Shown: positions 53,377-63,235, numbered from the stretch's first letter. The stretch is 64,000 bases of DNA from Kiloniellaceae bacterium (GCA_021776175.1 JAJFGJ010000003.1:251159-315158), one strand, 5' to 3'. The notes: a model not told the origin generated them from the letters alone. Program-made: numbers and translations.

Positions 53377-55026
53377 ATGACGGAACCGACAATGCCAAGC
53401 GACCCCAACCCGCCGACCCCGGACAGTATCGAGGCAAACCTGGCCGAGGCGGTGGCGCGCCTGAATGCCGGCCGCCACGTCGAGGCCGAGGAATTGGCGC
53501 GGTGGGTTTTGGGCGCGCGGCCGGGGGAACCCAGGGCGACCTATATTCAAGGCTTGGCTTTGCTGGCCGCCGGCCGGCCGGAGACCGCGGTCCCGGTCCT
53601 GCGCGCGGCCTGCGAACAGCGCCCGGATTTCGCCCAGGCCCACGTCAACCTGGGGGCGGCCCTGGAAGCCAGCGGGCGGCTCGACGACGCGGCGCGCGCC
53701 TATCGCCGCACGATCGAAATAAATCCGGACATGGCCGGCGCCCATTACAACCTGGGCGGGGTCCTGCAGGACTTGGGCCGCATGGATGAAGCCATGGCGG
53801 CCTACCGTCAAGCCCTGGCATTGCATCCCGGCATTGCCGAGGCGCACTTCAATCTTGGCGGCATTCTACAGAAGCTCGCGCGCTTGGAAGAAGCGGAGGC
53901 CGCCTATAACGAGGCCTTGCGGCTCAAACCGGATCTTCCCCAGGCGCTCGTCAACCTCGGCAGCGTCTTGGTCGAGCTCGGGCGCATTGATGAGGCGATT
54001 GAGCTGCTTCAGCGCCTGACCGGGCGAGAGCCGAACTTCGCGGGCGGACACAGCAATCTCGGCAGCGCCTTGCGCGAGGCCGGCCGTTTCGAAGAGTCGG
54101 TGGCGGCTTACCGGCGGGCCGTGGCGCTGGAACCCCGCTTCGCCGAGGCCTACACCAACATGGGCGGCTCCATGCGGGCCCTGGGCGATCTGGAAGAGGC
54201 GGAGACGGCGCATCGTCATGCCATCTCTTTGCGTCCGGGTTTTCCCGAGGCCCACGTCAACCTGGGTATCGTGCTCATGCAGCGGCGCGATTTTTCCGCC
54301 GCGCTGGAGGTTTGCGAGACCTACCTGGCGCGCGAGCCGGGAAATCCGCGCGTGCTGGCGCTCAAGGCCGTTGTGCTGGACGAGCTAGGACGCCGCCCAG
54401 AAGCGCGCGCCCTGGTCGATTTCGACCGCTTGATTCAGCCGGTCGAGATAGCCGTGCCTCCTGGGTTCGAGACCCTGGACGCTTTCAACGAGGCCCTGTC
54501 CGCGCACATCCTGTCCCATCCGACCTTGGTTTTCGCGCCGACCAGTCACGCGACGCGGGCCGGGCGTCACACCGGGGAACTGCTGGTCGAACCCAAGGGG
54601 CCCATGGCGGCCTTGGAACAGGCCGTCATGGCGGCGGTCGAAGCCTATATACGCGATCATCCCATCGATGCCGGCCATCCCTTGCTGGCCAAGCCGCCGC
54701 GCCGCTGGCGGCTGACCATGTGGTCGGTGGTCATGGAAGCTCAGGGCCATCAAGTGGCCCATATCCACCCCGCGTGGCTGAGCGGATGCTATTACGCCAA
54801 GGTGCCGTCCGTGGTTTCGGCCCAGGCGGAATCCCATGCCGGGTGGATCGAATTCGGCCGGCCGGGCGTGCAGATCCCCTATACCGTCGAGCCCGAATTG
54901 AAGGCCTACAAGCCGGAGGAGGGGCTCATGGTCTTATTTCCCTCCTACTTCTATCATCACACCGTGCCCTATGAGGCGGACCAGCAGCGCATCTCGATCG
55001 CCTTCGATGTCCTGGCGGAACCGTGA
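53377..55026 (+). CDS. TPR protein with C-terminal 2OG-Fe(II) oxygenase domain
   Basis: A 549-residue protein. Residues about 15-355 are nine or so TPR repeats (e.g. AHYNLGGVLQDLGRMDEA, AHFNLGGILQKLARLEEA). The C-terminal part (about 365-549) fits the putative 2OG-Fe(II) oxygenase group: VAHIHPAWLSGCYYAKVP, EEGLMVLFPSYFYHHTVPY and QQRISIAFDV hold the likely His ligands and Arg. It would hydroxylate an unknown protein or small molecule. It lies inside the leucine catabolic run, between hydratase and MCC-alpha, with gaps of 119 and 36 bases. Confidence 0.85.
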   Translation: MTEPTMPSDPNPPTPDSIEANLAEAVARLNAGRHVEAEELARWVLGARPGEPRATYIQGLALLAAGRPETAVPVLRAACEQRPDFAQAHVNLGAALEASGRLDDAARAYRRTIEINPDMAGAHYNLGGVLQDLGRMDEAMAAYRQALALHPGIAEAHFNLGGILQKLARLEEAEAAYNEALRLKPDLPQALVNLGSVLVELGRIDEAIELLQRLTGREPNFAGGHSNLGSALREAGRFEESVAAYRRAVALEPRFAEAYTNMGGSMRALGDLEEAETAHRHAISLRPGFPEAHVNLGIVLMQRRDFSAALEVCETYLAREPGNPRVLALKAVVLDELGRRPEARALVDFDRLIQPVEIAVPPGFETLDAFNEALSAHILSHPTLVFAPTSHATRAGRHTGELLVEPKGPMAALEQAVMAAVEAYIRDHPIDAGHPLLAKPPRRWRLTMWSVVMEAQGHQVAHIHPAWLSGCYYAKVPSVVSAQAESHAGWIEFGRPGVQIPYTVEPELKAYKPEEGLMVLFPSYFYHHTVPYEADQQRISIAFDVLAEP

Positions 55027-55062
55027 TGCGTCCGCCCGTGAACCCAGCTTGAGGCAGGAGCC

Positions 55063-57078
55063 ATGTTCGATAAGGTCTTGATCGCCAATCGTGGCGAGAT
55101 CGCTTGCCGGGTCATGGGCACGTTGCGGCGCCTCGGCATTCGTTCGGTCGCGGTCTACTCCGATGCCGATGCCCGGGCCGCCCATGCCGCCCTGGCGGAC
55201 GAATCCTATTCGATCGGACCCGCGCCGGCGGCCGAAAGTTACCTCAAGATCGAGGCGGTGTTAGCGGCGGCCAAGCGCGCGGGCGCCCAGGCCATTCATC
55301 CGGGATACGGGTTTTTGTCCGAGAACGCGGACTTCGCCGAGACCTGCGCGCGGGCGGGCATTGTCTTTATAGGCCCGCCGCCCGAGGCGATTAGGGCCAT
55401 GGGATCGAAAAGCGCCGCCAAGGACTTGATGGAAAAGGCCGGTGTGCCCCTGGTCCCCGGCTATCATGGAAATAAACAGGATCCCAAGTTTCTGGCCGCC
55501 GAGGCGAAACGGATCGGCTTTCCGATCCTCATCAAGGCCACGGCGGGCGGCGGCGGCAAGGGCATGCGCATCGTCGAACGTCAGGAGGATTTCGCGCAAG
55601 CCCTGGCATCGGCCAAGCGCGAGGCGGCGGCGGCCTTCGGCGACGACCGCGTGTTGCTCGAAACTTATCTGAAGCAGCCCCGGCATATCGAAATTCAGGT
55701 CTTCGCCGACAGCCACGGCCAGGCGGTTCACTTGTTCGAGCGGGATTGCTCGATTCAGCGACGCTATCAAAAGGTTTTCGAGGAAGCCCCGGCGCCCGGA
55801 ATGGACCCCGCGCGGCGGGCGGAAATGGGCGCGGCGGCGGTCGCGGCGGCTCAGGCCTGCGGCTACGTCGGGGCCGGAACGGTGGAATTCATCGCGGAAG
55901 GGAATCATTTCTATTTCATGGAGATGAACACCCGTCTGCAAGTGGAACATCCAGTCACCGAGATGATCACCGGGCACGACCTGGTGGAATGGCAGCTTCG
56001 GGTCGCCGGGGGCGAAAGCCTGCCGTGCACGCAAGACCAACTGACGATCGCGGGCCATGCCATAGAGGCGCGCATCTATGCCGAAGACGCGGCGCGCGAT
56101 TTCATGCCCGCGACCGGCCGTCTGGCGCGGCTAAAACTTCCCGAGCAGTCCACGCACCTGCGGATCGATAGCGGGGTGCGTCAAGGCGACGGCGTTTCGG
56201 TGCACTACGATCCCATGCTCGCCAAGCTGATTGTCTGGGACCGCGACCGGCCTAGCGCCCTGGCCCGCCTGCGCGCCGCGCTCTCGCGGATCGAAATCGT
56301 CGGCGTGACCACGAACGTCCCGTTTTTGGCCGCCGTCGCCGCCCATCCGGCCTATGGCGCGGCGGAAATCGACACCGGTTTCGTGCCCAAGTATCTCACC
56401 GAGCTTATGACGGCACCGGCGCCGGCCAGCGACGAGGTTCTGGCCGTCGCTTGCCTGGCCGAACTCCTGCACCGCCGGGCCGAAGCGGTCTCCGCGGCCC
56501 GCAAGTCGAGCGATCCGCATTCGCCCTGGCACGACACGGCGGGCTGGCGCCTCAATGTCGATACCCATAGCCGCCTGGCCTTTCTGGACGGCGAGAGCGA
56601 GGTCGTGGTGACTGTTCACTACCGGGCCGCCGGATACCGCTTGGCCCTCAATGGCAAGGAGGTCTCGGCCTCCGGTGAACTGGGCGAAGACGGCGCGATG
56701 CTTGTTGAGTTCAATGGCCATCGGTTCCCCGCAGCCGTGGTTCGCCATGACGGCGATCTCGTGGTCTTGCTGCGCGGCGCGACCCACCGCCTGCACCTGG
56801 CCGACCCCCTGGAGGCGGTGGCGGATGAGGCGGAGCCGGTGGGCCGTGTGGCCGCGCCCATGCCGGGCAAGGTCGTGCAGGTTCTGGTGAAGCCGGGCGA
56901 TACGGTGCGGCGTGGGGCGCCTCTGATCGTCCTTGAAGCCATGAAGATGGAGCATCGCCTGACCGCCGCCGCCGACGGCAAGGTGACCGAAGTTTTCTAC
57001 GCGCCCGGTGATCTGGTGGAGGAGGGGGCCGAACTTCTGATCCTGGAGGACGGCGGCGTCGGCGGTGACGCGAAATGA
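55063..57078 (+). CDS. liuD: Methylcrotonyl-CoA carboxylase alpha (biotin) subunit
   Basis: A 671-residue biotin carboxylase. [17 protein letters not shown] starts the biotin carboxylase domain; [10 protein letters not shown] binds ATP and [18 protein letters not shown] is the catalytic loop. The biotinyl domain at the end has [11 protein letters not shown] with the biotin-accepting Lys628. It pairs with the beta subunit at 50853. A GGCAGGAG ribosome-binding site precedes the ATG. It overlaps the lyase gene by 4 bases. Confidence 0.94.
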   Translation: MFDKVLIANRGEIACRVMGTLRRLGIRSVAVYSDADARAAHAALADESYSIGPAPAAESYLKIEAVLAAAKRAGAQAIHPGYGFLSENADFAETCARAGIVFIGPPPEAIRAMGSKSAAKDLMEKAGVPLVPGYHGNKQDPKFLAAEAKRIGFPILIKATAGGGGKGMRIVERQEDFAQALASAKREAAAAFGDDRVLLETYLKQPRHIEIQVFADSHGQAVHLFERDCSIQRRYQKVFEEAPAPGMDPARRAEMGAAAVAAAQACGYVGAGTVEFIAEGNHFYFMEMNTRLQVEHPVTEMITGHDLVEWQLRVAGGESLPCTQDQLTIAGHAIEARIYAEDAARDFMPATGRLARLKLPEQSTHLRIDSGVRQGDGVSVHYDPMLAKLIVWDRDRPSALARLRAALSRIEIVGVTTNVPFLAAVAAHPAYGAAEIDTGFVPKYLTELMTAPAPASDEVLAVACLAELLHRRAEAVSAARKSSDPHSPWHDTAGWRLNVDTHSRLAFLDGESEVVVTVHYRAAGYRLALNGKEVSASGELGEDGAMLVEFNGHRFPAAVVRHDGDLVVLLRGATHRLHLADPLEAVADEAEPVGRVAAPMPGKVVQVLVKPGDTVRRGAPLIVLEAMKMEHRLTAAADGKVTEVFYAPGDLVEEGAELLILEDGGVGGDAK

Positions 57079-58007
57079 AACTGCCCGCCCGCGTTAAAAT
57101 GGTCGAGGTCGGGCCGCGCGACGGCTTGCAGAACGAGTCGGACATCGTGCCGGCGGCGGCCAAGATCGATCTCATCGACCGCTTGAGCGGCACCGGGCTG
57201 AGCGTCATCGAAGCGGGTGCCTTCGTGTCCCCTAAATGGGTCCCGCAGATGGCCGACAGCGGCGAGGTTCTGGCCGGGATCGCGCGCGAAACCGGCGTGC
57301 GCTATCCGGTGTTGGTTCCCAACATGAAAGGCTACGAGGCGGCGCGGGCGGCCGGCGCGCGCGACATCGCGGTGTTCGGCGCGGCGTCGGAGACCTTCAC
57401 CCAGCGCAACATCAATTGTTCGATCGCCGAGAGCCTGGCGCGTTTCGCGCCGGTCGCCGAGGCGGCCGCGCGCGATGGTGTGGCCATGCGCGGTTACGTC
57501 TCGTGCGTGCTCGGCTGTCCTTACGAAGGCGGGATTGAGCCACGAGCGTCCGCCCGGGTCGCCGCGCGGTTGTTCGAGATGGGATGCGGCGAGATTTCCC
57601 TGGGCGATACCATAGGAACCGGAACGCCGGCCAAGGCCCAAACTATGATCCAGGCGGTCGCGGCCGAGGTTCCGATTGAACGCCTCGCGGTTCATTTCCA
57701 CGACACTTACGGACAGGCTCTGGCCAACATCCTGGCGTGTCTGGAACTGGGTGTTTCGATTGTCGACAGCTCGGTCGCCGGCTTGGGCGGATGCCCCTAT
57801 GCCAAGGGCGCGAGCGGCAATGCCGCCAGCGAGGATGTGCTCTATATGCTCGACGGCCTGGGCATCGAAACCGGCGTCGATCTCGACAAGCTGACCGCCG
57901 CCGGGCGGATGATCTGCGCCACCCTGGGCCGCGCGCCCGCCTCGAACGTGGCGCGGGTCATGGCGGCCAAAGACGCACCCACATGCCGCGCCCGGTCCGG
58001 TAACTGA
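57075..58007 (+). CDS. liuE: Hydroxymethylglutaryl-CoA lyase
   Basis: A 310-residue TIM-barrel lyase that splits HMG-CoA to acetoacetate and acetyl-CoA, the last step of leucine breakdown. [12 protein letters not shown] starts the metal-binding site; [13 protein letters not shown] gives further ligands, and the catalytic Cys lies in [16 protein letters not shown]. It overlaps liuD by 4 bases and ends the cluster. Confidence 0.95.
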   Translation: MKLPARVKMVEVGPRDGLQNESDIVPAAAKIDLIDRLSGTGLSVIEAGAFVSPKWVPQMADSGEVLAGIARETGVRYPVLVPNMKGYEAARAAGARDIAVFGAASETFTQRNINCSIAESLARFAPVAEAAARDGVAMRGYVSCVLGCPYEGGIEPRASARVAARLFEMGCGEISLGDTIGTGTPAKAQTMIQAVAAEVPIERLAVHFHDTYGQALANILACLELGVSIVDSSVAGLGGCPYAKGASGNAASEDVLYMLDGLGIETGVDLDKLTAAGRMICATLGRAPASNVARVMAAKDAPTCRARSGN

Positions 58008-58023
58008 GCGCCTGAAACTGAGT

Positions 58024-58614
58024 TTACGGCGTCTTGCCAAACCGCTTAGCCAAGCCGAGCGCGCCGAGCGCGGTCAGGAACAGCCAAGCGGCCGCCGGCA
58101 GTGGAATGACATGGTTCTCCGCGAAGTTCGCTCTAGGGGGCAAGGTGTCGAAATCATGCGGGGGCGGGTTGGTGGACGCGACGAAGTCGCAGAGATCGAC
58201 GAAGACGGCGCAAGGCACGAGCAATAGGCCTGGCCCGCCGGCCCTATAGTTGCTAACGGGGCCGGGTGCGAAAATCGATTTGGGATCCCGGCCGTTATTC
58301 ATCAGGTGTGACCTTTCGTTTTCTAAGATCACGACGGCGAGATCGTTCGGTCCCGGGGAAAACGACGGCATAATGCCGTTCCCGGACCAGTCGGAGTCGA
58401 ATGAGGTGACTTTCGCGATGCCAGGAGCCCGGCTCGGAAGTATCGAGCCGTGGTCGAACTCATGAAATCCCTTGTTCTTCGTGTCGGTGTCCGCGAATCT
58501 TCCGGCCGTGAAACCACCGCCGTGAAATCCTTCCTGCGTGTAATGGAACGTCGCAGACCTTGCTGGTGACGATACGAGCGCGGAGGCTATTAATGCTATG
58601 TATATCAATCTCAT
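58024..58614 (-). CDS. VPLPA-CTERM-type exported protein
   Basis: A 196-residue protein with a signal peptide (cleavage near ARS-A) and a C-terminal sorting signal: IPLPAAAWLFLTALGALGLA followed by a basic KRFGKTP tail. This tripartite end is typical of the VPLPA variant of PEP-CTERM proteins, which are handled by an exosortase. The central part (GFHGGGFTAGRF, FDHGSILPS, two Cys near residue 140) is not recognised. No exosortase gene is in the window. ATG 58614 is preferred; a -10-like TATAAT lies 47 bases upstream. Confidence 0.8.
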   Translation of the reverse strand: MRLIYIALIASALVSSPARSATFHYTQEGFHGGGFTAGRFADTDTKNKGFHEFDHGSILPSRAPGIAKVTSFDSDWSGNGIMPSFSPGPNDLAVVILENERSHLMNNGRDPKSIFAPGPVSNYRAGGPGLLLVPCAVFVDLCDFVASTNPPPHDFDTLPPRANFAENHVIPLPAAAWLFLTALGALGLAKRFGKTP

Positions 58615-58660
58615 AGCACACAAACTCCAACTAGGTGTTCTTCTCAACTAGTCCACAAGC

Positions 58661-58666
58661 ATTATA
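58661..58666 (-). promoter_or_regulatory. Candidate -10 of the VPLPA-CTERM gene
   Basis: On the minus strand these bases read TATAAT, a perfect -10 hexamer, about 47 bases before the start codon. No good -35 hexamer is seen at 17 bases, so an activator may be needed. Confidence 0.5.
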
Positions 58667-58704
58667 ACATATTTTACCGGCATGCTCCATGCTTACGTTG
58701 CTCT

Positions 58705-58718
58705 AATTTCATGAAATT
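58705..58718. promoter_or_regulatory. Perfect 14-bp palindrome upstream of the VPLPA-CTERM gene
   Basis: AATTTCATGAAATT is perfectly self-complementary and AT-rich in a GC-rich genome. It lies about 45 bases upstream of the -10-like element, where an activator could bind. The regulator is unknown. Confidence 0.5.
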
Positions 58719-58827
58719 TGTTCCAACCGACACCAACGTCCGTTCCTGGCGCCGGGTCGAAGTTCCGTCACGGGCGGCGGGCATTTCGATCCAGGGCTTC
58801 CTAGGGTCAACCGCTGGAGGACACGGT

Positions 58828-59238
58828 CTAGATCCGAAACACCCATCTGTCGAAGGCCAGGAAATTCCACGCGATGACGCAGCACATGGCGAGGAGTTGG
58901 GCGATCAGATAATGCAGGCCGCCAAACGTATGTAGCAGCTCGATCATCGCGCTGTTGATGAGCAGGCCGGTTCCGATCGTGGCGAGGAAGCGCGGCATTG
59001 CCTGGCGGTGGAGGCGCCGCGATTCGAAGCTCCATAACTTGTGCATGAGGTAGTTGAGCGGGATGGCCGCGAGGAAGGCGAACGCCCCCGCCAGCGCCGG
59101 ACGCAAACCGGCCCATTCGACGAACATCCACGCCACCGCGAGATAGACCGCGGCGGTCAGCAGGCCGGTCGCGCAGAAACGCACGGCGCGCCGGCGAAAC
59201 GCCGGTGACAGGGTGGAACGCGGGACGCGCGGGTTCAT
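58828..59238 (-). CDS. GtrA-family membrane protein
   Basis: A 136-residue protein with four predicted helices. VRFCATGLLTAAVYLAVA, AGAFAFLAAIPLNYLMHKLWSF and LAFDRWVFRI fit the GtrA family, thought to flip undecaprenyl-phosphate sugars. It follows a methyltransferase gene (19 bases) and faces away from a GtrB-like glycosyltransferase, the usual functional partner. Confidence 0.88.
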   Translation of the reverse strand: MNPRVPRSTLSPAFRRRAVRFCATGLLTAAVYLAVAWMFVEWAGLRPALAGAFAFLAAIPLNYLMHKLWSFESRRLHRQAMPRFLATIGTGLLINSAMIELLHTFGGLHYLIAQLLAMCCVIAWNFLAFDRWVFRI

Positions 59239-59257
59239 GCCCGTTGCCTAACTTCGC

Positions 59258-60016
59258 TCACGTTCCGGCGCGGGCGACGTAGTACTGAGTCCACAAAAGC
59301 TGATGCAGCGGGCCGCCGCGCAGCTTGGCTTCCAGCCACCGCTCGAGCCTGAGCGCCGGCTCGCCGAGCAACTCCGCCAGGACCGGAAGGTAAAGTCCAC
59401 CGGCATGGCGCTCCAGAATCTCGAAGCCCGCATCGCGCAGGGCGTGCTCGACCTGGCGCCGGGTCAGGAGGTTGATGTGGCCCAGCTCAAGCACCGGCTC
59501 GCGGTAAACCAGGCGCGTCAGCCAGATCATCGCCGGCGATAACGCGACCCGCGCGGTGGTCTCGACCGCGCTCCAGCGGTGCGGGGTCGACAGCACCAGA
59601 ATGCCGCCACCGGCCAGAAGGCGGCGGAAGCCCGCGAAGGCGGCCGCGCTTTGGTCCGGCGGGATGTGCTCCACCACCTCCGAGCACAGCACCAGATCGT
59701 AGGATCCCGCGTCTGTGCTCGCGGCCTTCGCGATATCGCCGCGTTCGATTCGCAGCCCCGTATTGTTGGCCGCCAAGCCTTGGGCGGCGTCCAGGTACTG
59801 CCTTTCTATATCGAAGGCCGTGACCTGTTCGAAAAGTTCGAGCAGAAGCGGCAGATAGACCCCGGACCCAGGTCCGATCTCGATCGCACGGTTCCGGCGC
59901 GCCGGTGCGTGGCGGCGGATCGCCGAGAGAATCCAATCCCGCCGGCTGGTGTGCAGCCAGCGCCGGGTGGGGTTCTTGGACGTGTAGAGAATCCGCTGAT
60001 GCTCGACCAGAGTCAT
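59258..60016 (-). CDS. Class I SAM-dependent methyltransferase
   Basis: A 252-residue methyltransferase. AIEIGPGSGVYLPLLLE is the SAM-binding motif I, and LVLCSEVVEHIPP and LAGGGILVLSTPHRWS are motifs found in the UbiE/Methyltransf_11 group. The substrate is unknown; next to GtrA and glycosyltransferase genes it may modify a surface sugar or lipid. ATG 60016 gives a normal length; the frame continues upstream without family-like sequence. Confidence 0.85.
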   Translation of the reverse strand: MTLVEHQRILYTSKNPTRRWLHTSRRDWILSAIRRHAPARRNRAIEIGPGSGVYLPLLLELFEQVTAFDIERQYLDAAQGLAANNTGLRIERGDIAKAASTDAGSYDLVLCSEVVEHIPPDQSAAAFAGFRRLLAGGGILVLSTPHRWSAVETTARVALSPAMIWLTRLVYREPVLELGHINLLTRRQVEHALRDAGFEILERHAGGLYLPVLAELLGEPALRLERWLEAKLRGGPLHQLLWTQYYVARAGT

Positions 60017-60287
60017 GGACGCGCCAAAGGTGGCTTGAACAGACGTTGCCTCCCGGCACCGCGGATTGGGTTCCGGGCAAGGATGTATATGGCATATCCC
60101 ACGGCGAAGGCGGGCGTTGCCTGGGTTCGGAGAATCGCGAGGCTGTCGCTGGCGGGTGATGTCACTCGATTTAGAGGCTCCGAATCGCGAACTTGCGCCC
60201 TTTTGGCGATTTCTATACAGCATGATAAGGGTCCATGAAAGCCTTGCGGGGCCTGGGCCGCGCGGGCGTTTGGACAGGACGGTAGGC
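60017..60287. promoter_or_regulatory. Divergent region between methyltransferase and GT2 genes
   Basis: 271 bases between divergent starts. No gene is supported and no clear promoter hexamers are seen; the region presumably holds both promoters. Confidence 0.35.
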
Positions 60288-61304
60288 ATGGACGATCTCA
60301 TCTCGGAAGCACGGGATGCGGCGGGGCGGGACACGGCGGGGCGCCGCAGCTTGTCGATCGTGGTTCCGGTTTACAACGAGGCCGGAGTGTTGCCGCAGCT
60401 GCACCGGCGCTTGATCGCCGTGCTTGAGGCGCTGCCCTACGATGTCGAGATCGTCTATGTCGATGACGGCAGCCGCGACGATTCCTGCCAAGTGATCGAA
60501 TCCTTTCGTGCGGCCGACCCGCGTGTCGCGCTATTGCGGCTGTCGCGCAATTTCGGCAAGGAAGCGGCGATGACCGCGGGCTTCGACCATGCGGGGGGCG
60601 ATGCGGTGATCATCATCGACGCGGATCTGCAAGACCCGCCTGAGTTGATTCCGGAACTTATCGGCCCCTGGGCCGAGGGCCGCGCGGAAGTGGTCAATGC
60701 TCAGCGCCGTTCGCGCGCCGGGGAGACCTGGCTCAAGCGAACTTCGGCCGCCGCCTTTTATAGACTCATGGAGAAGGTCGGCCGCGCGCCCATGCCGCGC
60801 GATGTTGGCGACTTCCGCTTGTTGAGCCGGGTAGCGGTCGAGGATCTGAACCGTTTGCGCGAACAACACCGCTTCATGAAGGGTTTGTTCGCCTGGATCG
60901 GGCATCGGCAGATATCGGTCCCCTATGATCGGGACCCGCGCCACGCCGGCACCAGCAAGTGGAATTTCATCAAGCTGTGGAGCTTTTCCATAGAGGGCAT
61001 CACCAGCTTCACGACCGTGCCGCTGAAAGTCGCGACTTATGTCGGTTTGCTGGTCGCGGTGCTGGCCCTCGCGTTCGGCCTTAGCATCATTTACGACACC
61101 CTGGTTCATGGCAGCGCCGTGCCTGGCTATCCCTCGCTTATGGTCGTGGTCTTGTTTCTCGGCGGCGTTCAGCTCACGACCATTGGCATACTGGGCGAAT
61201 ACGTCGGGCGGATTTCCGACGAGACCAAGGGCCGCCCGCTTTACTTGATCCAGGAGCGCTTGCCCGCCACGGCCGGGCGGCCCGGTGACAAGCCGAGCGG
61301 ATAG
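60288..61304 (+). CDS. GT2 glycosyltransferase (GtrB/DPM1-like)
   Basis: A 338-residue GT-A family enzyme. SIVVPVYNEAGVLPQLHRR, VYVDDGSRDDS (metal-binding DxD-like region) and IIDADLQDPPELIPEL are GT2 motifs; two membrane helices lie near the C-terminus (about residues 245-310). It probably puts a sugar on undecaprenyl phosphate. ATG at 60288 is used. A GT39-type transferase follows after 11 bases and could use the lipid-linked sugar. Confidence 0.9.
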   Translation: MDDLISEARDAAGRDTAGRRSLSIVVPVYNEAGVLPQLHRRLIAVLEALPYDVEIVYVDDGSRDDSCQVIESFRAADPRVALLRLSRNFGKEAAMTAGFDHAGGDAVIIIDADLQDPPELIPELIGPWAEGRAEVVNAQRRSRAGETWLKRTSAAAFYRLMEKVGRAPMPRDVGDFRLLSRVAVEDLNRLREQHRFMKGLFAWIGHRQISVPYDRDPRHAGTSKWNFIKLWSFSIEGITSFTTVPLKVATYVGLLVAVLALAFGLSIIYDTLVHGSAVPGYPSLMVVVLFLGGVQLTTIGILGEYVGRISDETKGRPLYLIQERLPATAGRPGDKPSG

Positions 61305-61315
61305 GCACCCATAAA

Positions 61316-62809
61316 GTGTCCCGCTTTTTTAGCACCCGGCCCGGTTCGGTTCTAACGGCGGCCCTGGTGCTTCACGCCGCGCTCTGGACCCTGGTCCCCA
61401 GCCTGGCGAATCCGAATCTGCCGCTCGACGCGATCGAGGAGTTGGCCTGGGGCCATGCCTGGCAGTGGGGTTACGACAAGCACCCGCCGTTGTCGGCCTG
61501 GTTGGCCGAGCTCGCCTATCTGGCCGCGCCGGGGCGGGGGTGGCCGGTGTACTTGCTTAGCGCGCTTTGCGTCACCCTGGCGTTTTGGGCGCTATGGCGC
61601 TTGGCGCTCGAGTTTTTGACGCCGCGCGTGGCCTTGATCGCGGTGTTGTTGCTTGAAGGCATCTACTACCACAATTTCACCAGCCCGGAATTCAACGCCA
61701 ACGTCATCCTCTTGCCGCTCTGGGCCTTGTGCGTGCTCTGCCTCTGGCGCGCGCTGTCGCGTGGCGGCTTGGTTTTCTGGGCCTTGTTCGGAGTGTTCGG
61801 CGCCCTGGGTTTGCTCGGCAAGTATTTCACCGGGTTTCTGATTCTACCCTTGGGCCTGTTTCTCGTCCTCGACCGGGACAGCCGCGCGGTCTGGCGTACG
61901 CCGGGTCCCTACTTGGCGATGGGGACCGCGCTGGCGGTTCTTGGCCCGCATCTGGTTTGGATGTGGGGGCACGATTTCCAGACCCTGACCTACGCGGTCG
62001 CGCGCGCGGCCGCGCATAGCGATTCGGCTTTCGCGCGCCATCTCGGTTATCCGGTGAAGTTTCTGTTCGCGCAACTGACCGCCCTGCTTCCCATGTTGCT
62101 GCTGTTCGCCGCCCTGGGGCGGCCGACTTGGCAGGTCTCGAGCCTAACCCGCGAACGGCGTTTCCTGATCGCCGCCGGCATCGCGCCGCTGGTCCTGGTG
62201 ATCCTCGCGTCGGCTATATTCGGACTGCGCCTGCGTTCCATGTGGGGCTCCTCCTTGTTCCTGTTCTTCGGTTTGATACTGGCGATGTCATGCCTGCCGC
62301 CGCGATTGAACCTGCGCCGTTTCGCGGTGGCTTGGTGCGGCTTGTTTTTGCTGGCGCCGGCGCTTTACGCGGCCTTGGCCCTGGCGCAGCCCTATGTCAC
62401 GGGGAAGGGCAAAAGGGTTCATTTCCCTGGCCGGGCGCTCGCGCGCGAGGCCGAGGCGGCATGGAGCGCGCGCCACGCCGGGGCCTTGCCGATCGCGATC
62501 GGGTCCGAGTGGCTGGCGGGCAACATCGGCGCCTATGCGGCCGCGCGGCCATGGGTCTACATAGCCGGGGACCCGGCCCGGGCGCCCTGGGTCGGCGATT
62601 CGCTGGTGCGCGAAAAGGGCGCCGTCGTGGTTTGGGAATCCGTGCCCGGCGCGGCTCCGGACCAGGCGCCGCCCGGGCTCGCCGGCCGATTCTCTTGCCT
62701 GGAGGTGCTGGGGCCGCTTGAGTTATCCTGGGACACCGGCGCCGCCGTGCCGCCCGTGCGCCTCGGCCTGGCCCTGATCGCTCCGGCGGCGTCCTGCTCG
62801 AAACCCTGA
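61316..62809 (+). CDS. GT39-type membrane glycosyltransferase (ArnT/PMT-like)
   Basis: A 497-residue protein with about eleven membrane helices. The first loop has DAIEELAWGHAWQWGYDKHPP, with acidic residues typical of ArnT/PMT-type transferases that use polyprenyl-phosphate sugars. Later segments (FLILPLGLFLVLD, LFAQLTALLPMLLLFAA) are membrane spans. The C-terminal part is periplasmic. The start is GTG 61316. With the GT2 gene it makes a donor-synthesis plus transfer pair; the acceptor (LPS, protein or other) is unknown. Confidence 0.85.
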   Translation: MSRFFSTRPGSVLTAALVLHAALWTLVPSLANPNLPLDAIEELAWGHAWQWGYDKHPPLSAWLAELAYLAAPGRGWPVYLLSALCVTLAFWALWRLALEFLTPRVALIAVLLLEGIYYHNFTSPEFNANVILLPLWALCVLCLWRALSRGGLVFWALFGVFGALGLLGKYFTGFLILPLGLFLVLDRDSRAVWRTPGPYLAMGTALAVLGPHLVWMWGHDFQTLTYAVARAAAHSDSAFARHLGYPVKFLFAQLTALLPMLLLFAALGRPTWQVSSLTRERRFLIAAGIAPLVLVILASAIFGLRLRSMWGSSLFLFFGLILAMSCLPPRLNLRRFAVAWCGLFLLAPALYAALALAQPYVTGKGKRVHFPGRALAREAEAAWSARHAGALPIAIGSEWLAGNIGAYAAARPWVYIAGDPARAPWVGDSLVREKGAVVVWESVPGAAPDQAPPGLAGRFSCLEVLGPLELSWDTGAAVPPVRLGLALIAPAASCSKP

Positions 62810-62818
62810 GGAATACCC

Positions 62819-63235
62819 TTGCTCCACTTGATCAAGTTATCCGTCGGAACCGAGGATGTGGAGGATCTGGCCGCCTGGCAATCCCGCCGGCGGGCGCGGA
62901 CCGGCCGGGTGTACCACCGGACCCGCATGACCCCCAGGCGCCGTGAGGAGCTGCTGGATGGCGGGTCGATCTATTGGGTCATCAAGGGCCAGGTTCGAGC
63001 ACGCCAACGCTTGCTGGATATCGAGGCCGTGGTCGACGAACAGGGGCGGGCCGATAACCACCTGATATTGGGCGAGAAATTGGTGCGCACCGTACCGCGG
63101 GCACACCGCCCGTTTCAGGGGTGGCGCTACCTGGCGCCCGAGGACGCCCCTAAGGATCTGGATGCCCTGGGCGATGGCCTAGCCGATATCCCGGCCGATA
63201 TGGCGGCTGAACTGCACGAACTGGGCCTCCTCTAA
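62819..63235 (+). CDS. DUF1489 family protein
   Basis: A 138-residue protein of the DUF1489 family, common in alphaproteobacteria and without known function. HLIKLSVGTEDVEDLAAWQ at the start and SIYWVIKGQVRARQRLLDI in the middle are family features. The start is TTG at 62819, 9 bases after the previous stop. No membrane or signal segment is seen. Confidence 0.85.
   Translation: MLHLIKLSVGTEDVEDLAAWQSRRRARTGRVYHRTRMTPRRREELLDGGSIYWVIKGQVRARQRLLDIEAVVDEQGRADNHLILGEKLVRTVPRAHRPFQGWRYLAPEDAPKDLDALGDGLADIPADMAAELHELGLL

Noticed and set aside
58711..58935. Small plus-strand frame overlapping the gtrA end
   Set aside because: It overlaps the gtrA end on the other strand, contains a regulatory-looking palindrome at its edge, and has no family features.
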